Source: Aquabacter sp965279295
GTDB lineage: Bacteria; Pseudomonadota; Alphaproteobacteria; Rhizobiales; Xanthobacteraceae
Length of the DNA stretch: 64,000 bases
Direction: 5' to 3' (one strand)
Assembly (NCBI GenBank): GCA_965279295.1
Contig: CBDIHQ010000013.1
Shown: piece by piece, positions 9,175 to 18,115 of the stretch
Layout: the number at the start of each line of letters is the position of its first letter
How positions within the stretch are numbered: the first letter of the stretch is position 1
Made by a program: the position numbers and the translations under genes
Notes under the pieces: generated by a model
Database searches by the model: none
What the model was told of the DNA's origin: nothing
Seen by the model: the letters and a program-made list of their open reading frames with translations, nothing else

Positions 9175-9846
9175 GGCGATCCCGCGCCCATTCAGATTCG
9201 GAGCCATGAATGCGGGATCGAGCGCGATTGCGACCGGCCGAGGCGATATTAATGGGCTCCTACAGTGCGCTCTCGTTCACCACGTCAGCTGTACTGGTCG
9301 CAGCCGCAGTCCCCATCGTCCATGATGCCGGCAAGGCTCTACGCCCTTGTCGTGATTGCCACCTTATCCAAATAATCGAATTCAGCTCGCACACTGTGCT
9401 GATCGGCTCGGTCGAAGGCTATCGCCCGGAACCTTTTGCATGCCGCTTCTGTTCGGGGGATGAGCGCTTAGCCGTCTCATGGCATGTCTACAGCGCTCGC
9501 GGATGGTCGCCGGCGGACGCTTCCCATGCGGCGCCTGGTAGGCTTAAAAAGTCACCAAACGTTGCTTTGATTAAAATTCAAGCACCTTGCCCATCAAGAA
9601 AGCGTATTGAATTTTAATCAAGCTACTTTCAGCTCCACTTTTGAGGGACGGGGCTGGCAGCAAATCTGCTCCGCACCGGTGCGAGAAGCCAGCTGGCAGA
9701 ACTTTCTCGGCCCATCCGGCCCACCCGCCCGATCCGCCACATCCACCTGCTTTTCCGCCCTGGCACACAAATTGCTGAACCATGTGACGGGGCCGTTCAG
9801 GTCCCGGCGGGCGTTTCGCCGACTGCTTTCAGAGGATTCCTCCGTG
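9175..9846. other. Long intergenic region ahead of the monooxygenase/transport operon
   Basis: About 670 bases. A frame at 9210-9617 has no family resemblance and no good start signal and is not called. Near its left end is a long-loop inverted repeat GATCCCGC/GCGGGATC (9178-9185 with 9212-9219) that could end the efflux transcript. The conspicuous element is the 15-bp inverted repeat at 9567-9621, listed separately. The DNA around 9550-9625 is clearly more AT-rich than its surroundings. Confidence 0.5.
9567..9621. promoter_or_regulatory. Perfect 15-bp inverted repeat, candidate operator
   Basis: TTGATTAAAATTCAA at 9567-9581 and its exact reverse complement TTGAATTTTAATCAA at 9607-9621, separated by 25 bases, in an otherwise GC-rich region. 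The element is about 225 bases upstream of the first monooxygenase start. Each arm is also partly self-complementary (TTGA...TCAA), so each could bind a dimer. A DNA-looping regulator or a strong cruciform are both possible; no regulator gene is adjacent. Confidence 0.5.
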
Positions 9847-11178
9847 ATGACACGAGAGATCCATTTTGGCCTCTTCGTGCTCGGCACCGGCAATCACATT
9901 GCAGGCTGGCGTCATCCCGGCGCCGCCGACACGTTCCAAAGCCTACCCGTACTTCAGGAAATCGCCAGGATCGCGGAGCGCGGCAAGTTCGACCTGTTGT
10001 TTCTCGGCGACGGGCTTGCCGCCAACCGCAACCACCATCCATCATTCACTGTCCGCCTCGACCCGCTCTTGACCCTAGCGGCGCTCGCCGCGACCACCAC
10101 GCATGTCGGGCTCGGCGGCACCGCGTCGACCACCTACAGCCATCCCTTCACCGTGGCGCGTGCGTTCGCTTCACTCGACCATCTCAGTGGCGGACGCGCC
10201 GCATGGAACGCAGTCACCACGTCGGGCGGCGATGCGGGGGGTAATTTCGGGCGCATCCATCCTCCCCACGAGAAGCGGTATGAAATCGCCGGCGAGTTCG
10301 TCGATGTGGTCAAGGGGCTTTGGGATTGCTGGGACGATGATGCCATCGTCGCCGACCGCGATACCGGGGTCTATATCGACTGGGACAAGGTATACGCCTT
10401 GCAGCACGAAGGCCTGCACTTCCAGGTCAAGGGGCCGCTCAACTCCGGCCGGCCGCCGCAGGGGCAGCCGGTCATTCTACAAGCCGGCGGCTCGAAGCCC
10501 GGCCAGGAATTGGCGGCGCGCACAGCGGACATCGTGTTCTCGGTGGTGCAGGATTTCGAAGAGGCCAAGCTCGCCTACACGTCGTTCAAGCAGATCGTGG
10601 CCCAGCAGGGGCGCTCGCCGGACGAGGTCTGCCTCATGCCCGGCGTCATGCCGATCGTCGGCGAGACCGACGCGGACGCGCGGGCGAAGCTCAACATCCT
10701 GCAAGGCTACGTCGACGACACCAGCGGCATCGGGTTGCTGTCGGCACGGCTGGGGCAGGATCTCAGCGGCTACGCGCTCGATCAGCCGGTCCCGGACCTT
10801 CCCTTGCCCGACAGTTCGCATGGCTTCGCCCGCGCCATGCTGGGGCGGGCGAAGCGGGAAAACATGACGCTGCGGGATCTCTACAATCAGACCGCGGCAG
10901 CGCGCGGCCACTGGGTGCTGTGCGGCTCGCCCAAGACGATTGCCGATACGCTCGAGCACTGGTTCCTGAACGGGGCGGCCGACGGCTTCAACATCATGCC
11001 GGCATTTTTTCCCGGTGCGTTCAATGACTTCGTGGACTTCGTGGTGCCGGAGCTTCAGCGGCGTGGCCTGTACCGGACCGATTACACCGGAACGACGCTG
11101 CGACACCATCTCGGACTGACGCGTCCCGAGCCTGTCCGCACGTCCGCTTCCGCCGCAAAGCGTATAGGCCTGTCGTGA
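9847..11178 (+). CDS. LLM-class FMN-dependent monooxygenase (NtaA/SnaA/DszA family)
   Basis: A 443-residue flavin-dependent monooxygenase of the luciferase-like class. Diagnostic stretches are GNHIAGWRHPGAAD, the RIAERGKFDLLFLGDG strand, THVGLGGTASTTYSHPF, SLDHLSGGRAAWNAVT and the C-terminal FIEL-like segment PELQRRGLYRTDYTG. Members oxidise sulfonates, sulfones, aminopolycarboxylates or similar compounds with reduced FMN from a separate reductase. The ATG at 9847 is chosen because AGAGGA lies upstream and the homologous N terminus begins there; the frame remains open upstream to 9607. It heads a six-gene operon with a second monooxygenase and an importer. Confidence 0.92.
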   Translation: MTREIHFGLFVLGTGNHIAGWRHPGAADTFQSLPVLQEIARIAERGKFDLLFLGDGLAANRNHHPSFTVRLDPLLTLAALAATTTHVGLGGTASTTYSHPFTVARAFASLDHLSGGRAAWNAVTTSGGDAGGNFGRIHPPHEKRYEIAGEFVDVVKGLWDCWDDDAIVADRDTGVYIDWDKVYALQHEGLHFQVKGPLNSGRPPQGQPVILQAGGSKPGQELAARTADIVFSVVQDFEEAKLAYTSFKQIVAQQGRSPDEVCLMPGVMPIVGETDADARAKLNILQGYVDDTSGIGLLSARLGQDLSGYALDQPVPDLPLPDSSHGFARAMLGRAKRENMTLRDLYNQTAAARGHWVLCGSPKTIADTLEHWFLNGAADGFNIMPAFFPGAFNDFVDFVVPELQRRGLYRTDYTGTTLRHHLGLTRPEPVRTSASAAKRIGLS

Positions 11179-11221
11179 AGACCTGCCGGTGTCGCGGCGC
11201 CCGGTTTGGGGAGAAGGTCAG

Positions 11222-12565
11222 ATGAATCAGATGATGAAGCTGGCGGCATTTTCCCATGCGCCCGGCGTCCATCGCGCGGGATGGCGGCATCCGGATGCCG
11301 CCGCCAATGGCGACACTGATTTCTCGGTTTATCTGCATCTCGCGCAGACCGCAGAGCGCGGCAAGATGGATACGGTGTTCTTTCAGGACAGCGTGGCGGT
11401 CAGCAACAGCACCCCGATATTGAAGGGCAATCGCGCCCGCGGCCAGATGGCGTATTGCGTCAATCTGGAGCCGGTCTCGGTGCTGCCGGCGCTCGCCGTC
11501 CTGACCAAGAATATCGGCCTGATCGCGACAGCAACCACAACCTATAACGAGCCGTACCATATTGCCCGCAAGTTCGCGACCATCGACCATATCAGCAACG
11601 GCCGCGCCGGATGGAATTTGGTGACGTCGCAGACCGAGGATGAGTGCTTCAATTTCGGCCTGGAGGAGCATGTCGACCACGCCCTGCGCTATGAGCGGGC
11701 GTCGGAATTCTACGATGTTGTCACTGGCCTGTGGGACAGTTGGGACGCCGATGCTTTGCCGCGCGACAAGGAGAGCGGTACCTATTTCGATCTCGACAAG
11801 GTGCATTTCCTCAATCACCGCGGCAAGCACTTCACGGTGCGCGGCCCGCTGAACGTACCGCGCTCGCCCCAGGGCACGCCAGTCGTCGCGCAGGCCGGCT
11901 CGTCCGATGACGGTCGGGAACTAGCAGCACGCACCGCCGAGGCCATTTTCACCGCCCAGCTCGAAATGGCCGATGCCCTGGCCTTTGGCAAAGACGTGCG
12001 GTCGCGGGCCGAGCGCTATGATCGCGGACCCGACGAAATCAAGATCCTGCCCGGCATCCTGCCGATGGTCGGGGAAAGCGACGGCGAGGCGCAGGACAAG
12101 TTCGGCCAGTTGCAGTCGCTGGTCACAGACGACATGTGCCTCCAGGCCATCCAAAGGCTGGCCGGGGGCGTGGATCTGTCAAAGTTCCCAATCGGCGGGC
12201 CGCTCCCCGAGCTGAAGCCCACCAACGCCGCCAAGGCGCGTCAGGAAATCATGATCAATATGGGCAAGAGCGGCATGAGCATCCGGGAGATCGGACGCTA
12301 TTTCTGCGGCGGCTCCGGTCATCGGCTCTTGATCGGCTCGCCGAAGACCATCGCCGACAATCTGGAGGAATGGTTCGTCAGCGGCGCTGCCGACGGCTTC
12401 ACCCTGCTGTTTCCGTATTTCCCGGCAGCGGTCGATGACTGGGTGAACCTCGTCATCCCCGAATTGCAGCGGCGCAAACTCTTCCGCACCGAATATGAAT
12501 CCAACACCCTGCGGGGGAATCTCGGTCTCAAGGTTCCGGAGAGCCGCTATGGCCGTGGGAATTGA
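11222..12565 (+). CDS. LLM-class FMN-dependent monooxygenase, second copy in operon
   Basis: A 447-residue paralogue of the preceding enzyme: SHAPGVHRAGWRHPDA at the N terminus, TAERGKMDTVFFQDS, LIATATTTYNEPYHIAR, TIDHISNGRAGWNLVTS, and PELQRRKLFRTEYES near the end. The start at 11222 has an excellent ribosome-binding site (GGAGAAGG). The two enzymes are diverged rather than recent duplicates, so they may act on different bonds or successive steps of one compound. It overlaps the ATPase gene by 17 bases, tying oxidation to uptake. No flavin reductase is in this operon; the one at 62873 or a chromosomal one elsewhere would have to supply FMNH2. Confidence 0.92.
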   Translation: MNQMMKLAAFSHAPGVHRAGWRHPDAAANGDTDFSVYLHLAQTAERGKMDTVFFQDSVAVSNSTPILKGNRARGQMAYCVNLEPVSVLPALAVLTKNIGLIATATTTYNEPYHIARKFATIDHISNGRAGWNLVTSQTEDECFNFGLEEHVDHALRYERASEFYDVVTGLWDSWDADALPRDKESGTYFDLDKVHFLNHRGKHFTVRGPLNVPRSPQGTPVVAQAGSSDDGRELAARTAEAIFTAQLEMADALAFGKDVRSRAERYDRGPDEIKILPGILPMVGESDGEAQDKFGQLQSLVTDDMCLQAIQRLAGGVDLSKFPIGGPLPELKPTNAAKARQEIMINMGKSGMSIREIGRYFCGGSGHRLLIGSPKTIADNLEEWFVSGAADGFTLLFPYFPAAVDDWVNLVIPELQRRKLFRTEYESNTLRGNLGLKVPESRYGRGN

Positions 12566-13334
12566 AGCGGTGGCGGGGCGCCATGTCATAGAACTCAAAA
12601 ACATCTGCCTGTCGTTCGGGACGGAGCAGATCTACGACAACCTGTCTCTGTCGGTTCGCGACGGAGAGTTCCTCTGCATCGTCGGGCCCAGCGGCTGCGG
12701 CAAGTCGAGCCTGCTGCGCATTTTCGGCGATCTTCTGCAAGCGCAGACAGGGAAGATTGACGTGGACGGTCGGGACGCCAGCGAAGCCTGGGACGAGATG
12801 GCCTACGTGTTCCAGTCGCCGCGCCTGCTGCCCTGGCGCAATGCGGAGGACAACGTCATTCTGGGCCAGCAACTGCGGTTCGGCCGCACCCGCAGCCGTG
12901 CCGTCATGCGCGAAAAGGCGCGGGCACTGCTGGATCTTGTCGGCCTCGGGCGCGACATGCACAAAATGCCGTCCATGCTCTCGGGCGGTGAGCGCCAGCG
13001 GGTGTCGATCGCCCGGGCGCTCGCAGTCGATCCGCGCATCGTGCTGATGGACGAGCCATTCTCGGCGCTTGATCTCAACACCCGCCAGCGCATGCGGAGC
13101 GAGGTCATCGATATCTGGCGAAAGACCGGCAAAACCATCGTTTTCGTAACCCACGAGATCGACGAGGCCGTGGAACTCGCAGATCGGATCGTCGTGCTGT
13201 CCCTGAAGCCGACCGTGGTGCGCGAGGTGATCGAGATCGAGGCTCCGCGTCCGCGCGATCTATCGGCAGACCCGGTGAAGACCGTCCGCCACCATCTGAT
13301 CGGCCTGCTCGGGCAGGCCGCGAAGGCCATCTAA
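12549..13334 (+). CDS. ABC transporter ATP-binding protein (SsuB/TauB-like)
   Basis: A 261-residue nucleotide-binding domain with Walker A GPSGCGKSS, a YVFQSPRLLPWR Q-loop segment, signature LSGGERQR, Walker B RIVLMDEP and the switch histidine in FVTHEIDEA. The Q-loop form (SPRLLPWR) and short length are typical of ATPases for sulfonate, taurine, nitrate or pyrimidine-precursor importers. The ATG at 12549 follows GGAGAG and overlaps the monooxygenase end. It should power import through the two permeases at 14384 and 15225. Confidence 0.93.
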   Translation: MAVGIEAVAGRHVIELKNICLSFGTEQIYDNLSLSVRDGEFLCIVGPSGCGKSSLLRIFGDLLQAQTGKIDVDGRDASEAWDEMAYVFQSPRLLPWRNAEDNVILGQQLRFGRTRSRAVMREKARALLDLVGLGRDMHKMPSMLSGGERQRVSIARALAVDPRIVLMDEPFSALDLNTRQRMRSEVIDIWRKTGKTIVFVTHEIDEAVELADRIVVLSLKPTVVREVIEIEAPRPRDLSADPVKTVRHHLIGLLGQAAKAI

Positions 13335-13365
13335 CGCTTCACTCCATTCCACCGAAGGGAACGAC

Positions 13366-14355
13366 ATGCGCGCGACTTCGATATTTGCAGCCCTGGCATT
13401 GGCCACCGCCTTGATGCCGGGCGGCGCCTGGGCTCAGGAGAAGCTGACCCTCAACACCATTGAGGACCCGGCCTATGAATCGGCAATCTGGGCGCTGATG
13501 AACGGCAAGGTTAGCGATCCATCCGTAAGCATAGCGGTGACGCTCTCGCCGATCCCGCGCAACGCCGCCAATACCATGGCGCAGGCGTTCAACATCACCA
13601 GCACGGGGATCACGTTCGTGCCCCAGTTGGCGGAGCAGGGCATCAAGACCAAAATTTTTGCCTCCGCTTACAAGTACAATCCAAACGGCCATCCCCTGGA
13701 TATCTGGGTGATGAAGGACAGCCCGTACCAGACGATCACCGATTTGAAAGGCAAGACCATCGCGACGCAGTCGCTGGAAAACCAGGGCACGACGTCGATC
13801 CGCGCGATCATGTCGCTCAAATACGGCCTCAACCCCGCAACAGTCGGTGGGGACATGCGCTGGGTCGAACTGCCGAACCCACAGCTTGAGCCGGCTTTGC
13901 AGGCTGGCCGGATCGATGCCGCGTTGATCGCCACCGTTCCGGCGTACAATGCGGTGAAACGCAACGCGTATCGCTCGGTGCTCCAAGGTTCCAAGGAATT
14001 GGAGGCCTTGTATGGCGGCGCCATGCCGACCACGGTGTTCGTCGGCTATGAGGCTGACATGGAACGCCGCCCGGCTGCATACGAGACCGCCGCGAAGCTG
14101 CTCAAGGCATCATCGGAATACATGCAGGCCCACCAGGCCGAGGTGTTCGCCGCCGTCGCTCCCAAATACAAAATGTCCGTTGAGGACATGACGGAATGGT
14201 TCAACACCTACGCCACCATGCCGTTCTCCATGAGCGAGACCGATAAGAAGATCTATATGAAGGCTTGGGAAGCCAGCAATAAAATGGGCGGGCTCGCCAA
14301 GGTTCCGGCCAGCGTCGACGAGTTCATCTGGTCGAAAGCCGTTGTTTCTCCGTGA
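13366..14355 (+). CDS. ABC transporter substrate-binding protein (SsuA/NMT1-like)
   Basis: A 329-residue secreted receptor with a clear signal peptide (MRATSIFAALALATALMPGGAWAQ). The mature part has the NMT1/SsuA-like layout: LDIWVMKDSPYQTITDLKGKTIA, a hinge region, then RIDAALIATVPAY. It captures an organic solute in the periplasm for the ATPase and permeases encoded around it. Two NtaA/SnaA-type monooxygenases in the same operon suggest an organosulfur or organonitrogen compound, but the ligand cannot be read from sequence. Confidence 0.9.
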   Translation: MRATSIFAALALATALMPGGAWAQEKLTLNTIEDPAYESAIWALMNGKVSDPSVSIAVTLSPIPRNAANTMAQAFNITSTGITFVPQLAEQGIKTKIFASAYKYNPNGHPLDIWVMKDSPYQTITDLKGKTIATQSLENQGTTSIRAIMSLKYGLNPATVGGDMRWVELPNPQLEPALQAGRIDAALIATVPAYNAVKRNAYRSVLQGSKELEALYGGAMPTTVFVGYEADMERRPAAYETAAKLLKASSEYMQAHQAEVFAAVAPKYKMSVEDMTEWFNTYATMPFSMSETDKKIYMKAWEASNKMGGLAKVPASVDEFIWSKAVVSP

Positions 14356-14383
14356 TGCCCCTTGGTTCCGCGAAGGTAACGGC

Positions 14384-15235
14384 ATGAACAGCAGCCCACG
14401 CCCCGCGCCAGCGGGTCAGACGACCCCGACCGGCCGTCGAAGCCGGCTGGCGCGATTGTCGCCAAGGACCTGGACGATCAGCTTGCAGATGGCCAACCGC
14501 CTCACGGTGGTCGGCTTTCTGCTGGTGCTGCTGGTGGCATGGCAGATCGGCTCGGGGTTTCTTCCGCCGATTACCCTTCCGAGCCCAGCTCGGGTTGCCT
14601 TGCGCTTCGAGAGCCTGTTCGTCGATCCGGGGTTCCTGGATTACGCGATGGCGACGGTCTATCATGTGATCGCCGCGGTGCTGATCTCGTTCCTGGGCGG
14701 GGTCGGAATCGCGCTGCTGGCGTATTTTTTCCCGGTCCTGGACCGCGCGGTCTACGGGCGCCTGGCGCCGTTCCTCAACTCGTTTTCCGGTCTCGGCTGG
14801 GCGTTTCTCGCCGTCGTCTGGTTCGGCGTCACCCATAATGCCGTGATCTTCGCAGCCTCTGTCGCGCTTCTGCCGATCGCCATCATCAATGCCGGCACTG
14901 GGCTGCGCGAGTTGGACCGCGAGATGGTGGAAATGGCGGTCAGTTTCACCAGGCAGGCCAGGCGGCGCACCTGGCTTGTCATCCTGCCGATGCTGGTGCC
15001 GTACCTGTTCGCCACTTTTCGCCTGTGCTGGGTGATCGGCTGGCACATTATCCCAACCGCCGAGTTGCTCACCGGGTCCGGTGGCATCGGCTCTCTCATC
15101 AGCATCGCCCGCCAGCGCTTCTCGACTGACATGCTGATATCGATCGCCTTTCTCAACATTCTGATTGTCTATGTCAGTGACCGTCTGGTCCTGGCCCGGA
15201 TCCAGACGTACATGAGGCGTGTCTATGGCCTCTGA
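14384..15235 (+). CDS. ABC transporter permease (SsuC/TauC-like), first of a pair
   Basis: A 283-residue inner-membrane protein with about six hydrophobic segments and a BPD_transp_1-type EAA-loop region (EMAVSFTRQARRRTWLVILP). ATG at 14384 follows AAGG; an in-frame start at 14342 lies immediately upstream but overlaps the end of the receptor gene. It ends with VLARIQTYMRR and overlaps the next gene by 11 bases. Most Ssu/Tau importers use a homodimer of one permease; here two different permeases are encoded, implying a heterodimeric channel. Confidence 0.9.
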   Translation: MNSSPRPAPAGQTTPTGRRSRLARLSPRTWTISLQMANRLTVVGFLLVLLVAWQIGSGFLPPITLPSPARVALRFESLFVDPGFLDYAMATVYHVIAAVLISFLGGVGIALLAYFFPVLDRAVYGRLAPFLNSFSGLGWAFLAVVWFGVTHNAVIFAASVALLPIAIINAGTGLRELDREMVEMAVSFTRQARRRTWLVILPMLVPYLFATFRLCWVIGWHIIPTAELLTGSGGIGSLISIARQRFSTDMLISIAFLNILIVYVSDRLVLARIQTYMRRVYGL

Positions 15236-16079
15236 GCTCGAAAACGCTGCGACCCAAGGATGGATCGCACGCTGGCTTTCGACCCAGGCGGTGGCGGATC
15301 TCCTGGTGGTCCTGGCGCTGTTCGCCTGGTGGCTGACCTCGCGCTCGTTTCCCCCCGAGATTTTTCCCTCGCCGGTCGCGGTCTTCAAGACCCTGCTGAA
15401 CATGCCGTTCGAGCCGGGCTTTCTCTACAATGCGGCCATGAGCGCCTCGCGGGTCGTGCTCGCGGTTGTGATTGCGACGGTGCTCGGAACTGCGATCGCC
15501 CTCCTGCCGCGCTATTTTCCCTGGACCCGGATGCTGATCGAGCAGGTCATTGTCATCGTGCTCAATTCGGTGCCGGGGTCGATCTGGGCGATCCTGGGAG
15601 CGGTGTGGCTCGGACTGACCTACCACGCCACACTGGTGGTCCAGGTGCTCATCATCATCCCTTTCATTCTCGTGAATGTGTCCGAGGGCGTCAGGGCACT
15701 GAGTTCGGATGAACTGGAAATGGGCCGCAGCTTCGGCCGCCGCCCCTGGGCCATCCTCTGGCGTATCGAACTGCCGCTGCTGCGCCCGTTCATCATCGCC
15801 GGCGCGCGCATCGCCTACGGGGTGTGCTGGAAGGTCAGCCTGGTCGCCGAATTGTTCGGCGCGGATTCAGGTTTGGGCTATCTCATGCAGCATGCCCAGG
15901 ATTTCGGGGAGGTGGACGAAATCATGGCCATCTGTTTGGTCATCGTCCTGTTCGTCGCCCTGGGCGAATGGCTGGTCTGGGCCCCCATCATCCGCCGTTT
16001 CGGCGTCGTGGAGATGGACCCGGCTCGTCCCGGCCGGCCCAAGCACACCATCGAGCAAGCGGCTGTCACCCCGCAATAG
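15225..16079 (+). CDS. ABC transporter permease (SsuC/TauC-like), second of a pair
   Basis: A 284-residue, six-helix permease with the EAA-type loop ELEMGRSFGRRPWAILWRIELP and the membrane stretch ADLLVVLALFAWWLTS near its N terminus. It differs clearly from the permease before it, so the pair is not a recent duplication. ATG at 15225 is preferred over the GTG two codons earlier. It is the last gene of the operon; a 7-bp hairpin follows the stop. Confidence 0.9.
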   Translation: MASELENAATQGWIARWLSTQAVADLLVVLALFAWWLTSRSFPPEIFPSPVAVFKTLLNMPFEPGFLYNAAMSASRVVLAVVIATVLGTAIALLPRYFPWTRMLIEQVIVIVLNSVPGSIWAILGAVWLGLTYHATLVVQVLIIIPFILVNVSEGVRALSSDELEMGRSFGRRPWAILWRIELPLLRPFIIAGARIAYGVCWKVSLVAELFGADSGLGYLMQHAQDFGEVDEIMAICLVIVLFVALGEWLVWAPIIRRFGVVEMDPARPGRPKHTIEQAAVTPQ

Positions 16080-16083
16080 CCAA

Positions 16084-16104
16084 CGCTGGGCAGCGATCCC
16101 AGCG
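16084..16104 (+). terminator. Hairpin after the monooxygenase/transport operon
   Basis: CGCTGGG and CCCAGCG form a perfect 7-bp stem with a 7-base loop, beginning 5 bases after the last stop codon. No T tract follows, so it may act as a weak or Rho-assisted terminator or an RNA 3' end. Confidence 0.4.
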
Positions 16105-16411
16105 CAGCCGATCAGCCACGCAGAAAGCATCGACCAAAGGCGTATTATATTCACGACGCGATATCGTCTTCCAACCCGAAGAATAGCTCAAAAAAGCGCC
16201 GCGGCTATTCATCGGGGGATGCTGTTCAATTTTGGCGAAATCCCCCGGCATCGCCACGGCGCTCACAGTCATACAGACTGTACATTCCGGCGCGAATGCA
16301 GGGAAGCAATATTGATATATAATATATGACGTGTATATTCCTTGCTGAGCGGTTTATCCGGGCGGATTCTGGAAGAATGCGATCTCCAGGGTCCCCGATG
16401 GAGGGTTCAGC
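16105..16411. other. Promoter region of the Pot-like operon
   Basis: About 300 bases without a gene; GC falls sharply towards 16300-16340, where the repeated AT-rich element lies. No other structure seen. Confidence 0.4.
16313..16329 (+). promoter_or_regulatory. AT-rich shared element, site A (Pot-like operon)
   Basis: TGATATATAATATATGA. Its first 13 bases fit the pattern T[GC]ATATATAATAT, found again in the same orientation relative to the gene at 22142-22154 and 23967-23979. It contains a perfect TATAAT (16318-16323), about 90 bases before the GTG of the first permease. Either a common -10 region or an operator, possibly of the GntR-type regulator in this cluster. Confidence 0.5.
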
Positions 16412-17314
16412 GTGTACGTCGACTATCGGGAGACGGGCGAGCGGGTCCCAAAGCAACCTGCGCACCGACGACCGCTGATCAAGGGGCAGGCGCTGCCCTA
16501 TCTCCTGATGGCGCCGAACCTCGCCTGGATGTTCGCCTTCCTCGCGGGCGCCCTGATCTTTCTCGGAATCACCAGCTTTCGCGGCTATGGTCCCCAGGGG
16601 ATCATGGAGACCTGGGAACTCACCCATTATCGGGAGTTCCTCGAAGATCCGTTCTATCTGCGGATCATGTGGCGATCCGTCTATCTCTCCCTGATCACGG
16701 TCGGCTGTTGCGTGGTCATCGGGTTTCCCCTCGCGGTCCTCCTGTCGCGCCTGAAGGGCCTGCCGCGATCCCTCCTTTACATCTGCATCATCCTCCCCTT
16801 GCTGACGAGCACGGTCGTGAGGACCTTCGGCTGGACGGTGCTTCTCGCCAATAACGGCATCGTTAACCAGGCGCTGCAGGCGATGGGGCTGACCGACCGG
16901 CCAGTCGCGCTGATGTACAACGATCTCGGCGTCATTATCGCGCTGACGGAAGTCCTGTTGCCGCTCATGGTGCTGGCGCTAGACGCAGCACTGCTGAACA
17001 TCGACAAGACCCTGTATGACGCCGCACGGAACCTCGGCGCGAGCGGCGCGCGGATCTTCTTCAAGGTGACACTGCCGCTGGCCATGCCCGGTGTGATCTC
17101 GGGATCCGTCCTGGTCTTCAGTCTTGCGATCAGCGCCTATGTGACGCCGACGCTGATCGGAGGGCGGCGCAATCCGGTGATGTCGACCCTGATCTATCAG
17201 CAGGGCGTGATGCAGCTCAACTGGCCGTTCGGCGCGGCGATCTCCTACATCCTGCTGTTCGTCGTCCTCGCGCTCGCGGTGCTTCTCTTCACGATCGCGG
17301 GGCGGCGGGCATGA
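16412..17314 (+). CDS. ABC transporter permease (PotB-like)
   Basis: A 300-residue six-helix permease of the spermidine/putrescine-type class, with LPLLTSTVVRTFGWTVLL and an EAA loop (LYDAARNLGASGARIFFKVTLP). GTG at 16412 is chosen because GGAGGG lies about 8 bases upstream. It overlaps the second permease by 4 bases and forms an importer with the next three genes. Pot-type systems in soil bacteria import many amines and organic acids, so polyamines should not be assumed as substrate. Confidence 0.92.
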   Translation: MYVDYRETGERVPKQPAHRRPLIKGQALPYLLMAPNLAWMFAFLAGALIFLGITSFRGYGPQGIMETWELTHYREFLEDPFYLRIMWRSVYLSLITVGCCVVIGFPLAVLLSRLKGLPRSLLYICIILPLLTSTVVRTFGWTVLLANNGIVNQALQAMGLTDRPVALMYNDLGVIIALTEVLLPLMVLALDAALLNIDKTLYDAARNLGASGARIFFKVTLPLAMPGVISGSVLVFSLAISAYVTPTLIGGRRNPVMSTLIYQQGVMQLNWPFGAAISYILLFVVLALAVLLFTIAGRRA

Positions 17315-18096
17315 AGGCGACCGTCCTGAAGACCGGCTTCATCGCTTTGAACGCCGTCATCGTTCTCTACATCGTCGCGCCGATCATCGTCGTGATCGGC
17401 TCGTCGTTCACCACCACAGGCTTTCCCACCTTTCCGCCGCGCGGGTTCACGTTTCGCTGGTTCCAGCGCATCCTGACGGCGGACGGGTTCACGGACGCGA
17501 TATTGCTCAGCGCCCGCCTCGCCTTCTGCACCATGGCGGTCTCCTCGGTGCTCGGCGTTTTCGCGGCGCTGGGCCTTGGCCGCTGGAAGGTGCCGGGGCA
17601 TGCCGCGATCTCCGCCTTCGTGATGCTGCCGATCCTGTTTCCGACCACGGTGCTCGGCCTCGCCCTGCTCGTCTTCTTCGCGAAGGGGGGGATTTCGGGC
17701 ACGTTCTTCGGGCTCGTCGTCGCCCATAGCATTATCGCGACGCCGTTCGTGATCCGCATGGTCCTCGCGAGCCTTGGAAACTTCAATCCGGCCGTGGAGG
17801 AAGCCGCACGCAATCTCGGCGCCGGCTGGTGGCGAACCTTCTTCCTGGTCACGCTGCCCCTGATAAAGCCCGGGCTGCTCGCCGGCGCCATGTTCGCCTT
17901 TATTCTGTCGTTCGACGAACTGGTTGTGACGCTCTTTCTCACCGGGCCGCATCTCGAGACGCTTCCGGTGAAGATATTCACCTATCTCGAATTCAACAAC
18001 GACCCGATGATCTCGGCGGTCTCGACCGTTCTGATCGTCATATGGGCGGCAGTTGGTGTTCCGCTCTACTGGCGACTTCTATCAGTCAAAAACTGA
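17311..18096 (+). CDS. ABC transporter permease (PotC-like)
   Basis: A 261-residue permease, shorter partner of the preceding gene. It opens with a hydrophobic anchor (FIALNAVIVLYIVAPIIVV), has the PotC-type segment SFTTTGFPTFPPRGFTFRW and the EAA loop EEAARNLGAGWWRTFFLVTLP. ATGA overlap with the upstream gene indicates coupling. Together the two form the heterodimeric channel of the importer. Confidence 0.92.
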   Translation: MKATVLKTGFIALNAVIVLYIVAPIIVVIGSSFTTTGFPTFPPRGFTFRWFQRILTADGFTDAILLSARLAFCTMAVSSVLGVFAALGLGRWKVPGHAAISAFVMLPILFPTTVLGLALLVFFAKGGISGTFFGLVVAHSIIATPFVIRMVLASLGNFNPAVEEAARNLGAGWWRTFFLVTLPLIKPGLLAGAMFAFILSFDELVVTLFLTGPHLETLPVKIFTYLEFNNDPMISAVSTVLIVIWAAVGVPLYWRLLSVKN

Positions 18097-18115
18097 ATAA
18101 AGCGGGTGTCTGAGG

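Noticed and set aside
9210..9617. 135-codon frame before the first LLM monooxygenase
   Set aside because: No family resemblance, no good ribosome-binding site, and it ends inside the inverted repeat; more likely noncoding.
9607..9846. 80-residue N-terminal extension of the first LLM monooxygenase
   Set aside because: The family N terminus begins at the ATG at 9847, which has a ribosome-binding site; the extension starts inside the inverted-repeat arm and is low in protein character.
14324..15403. 359-codon minus-strand frame over the two permease genes
   Set aside because: Compositional shadow (Asp/Arg/Gln-rich) of strongly supported permease genes.
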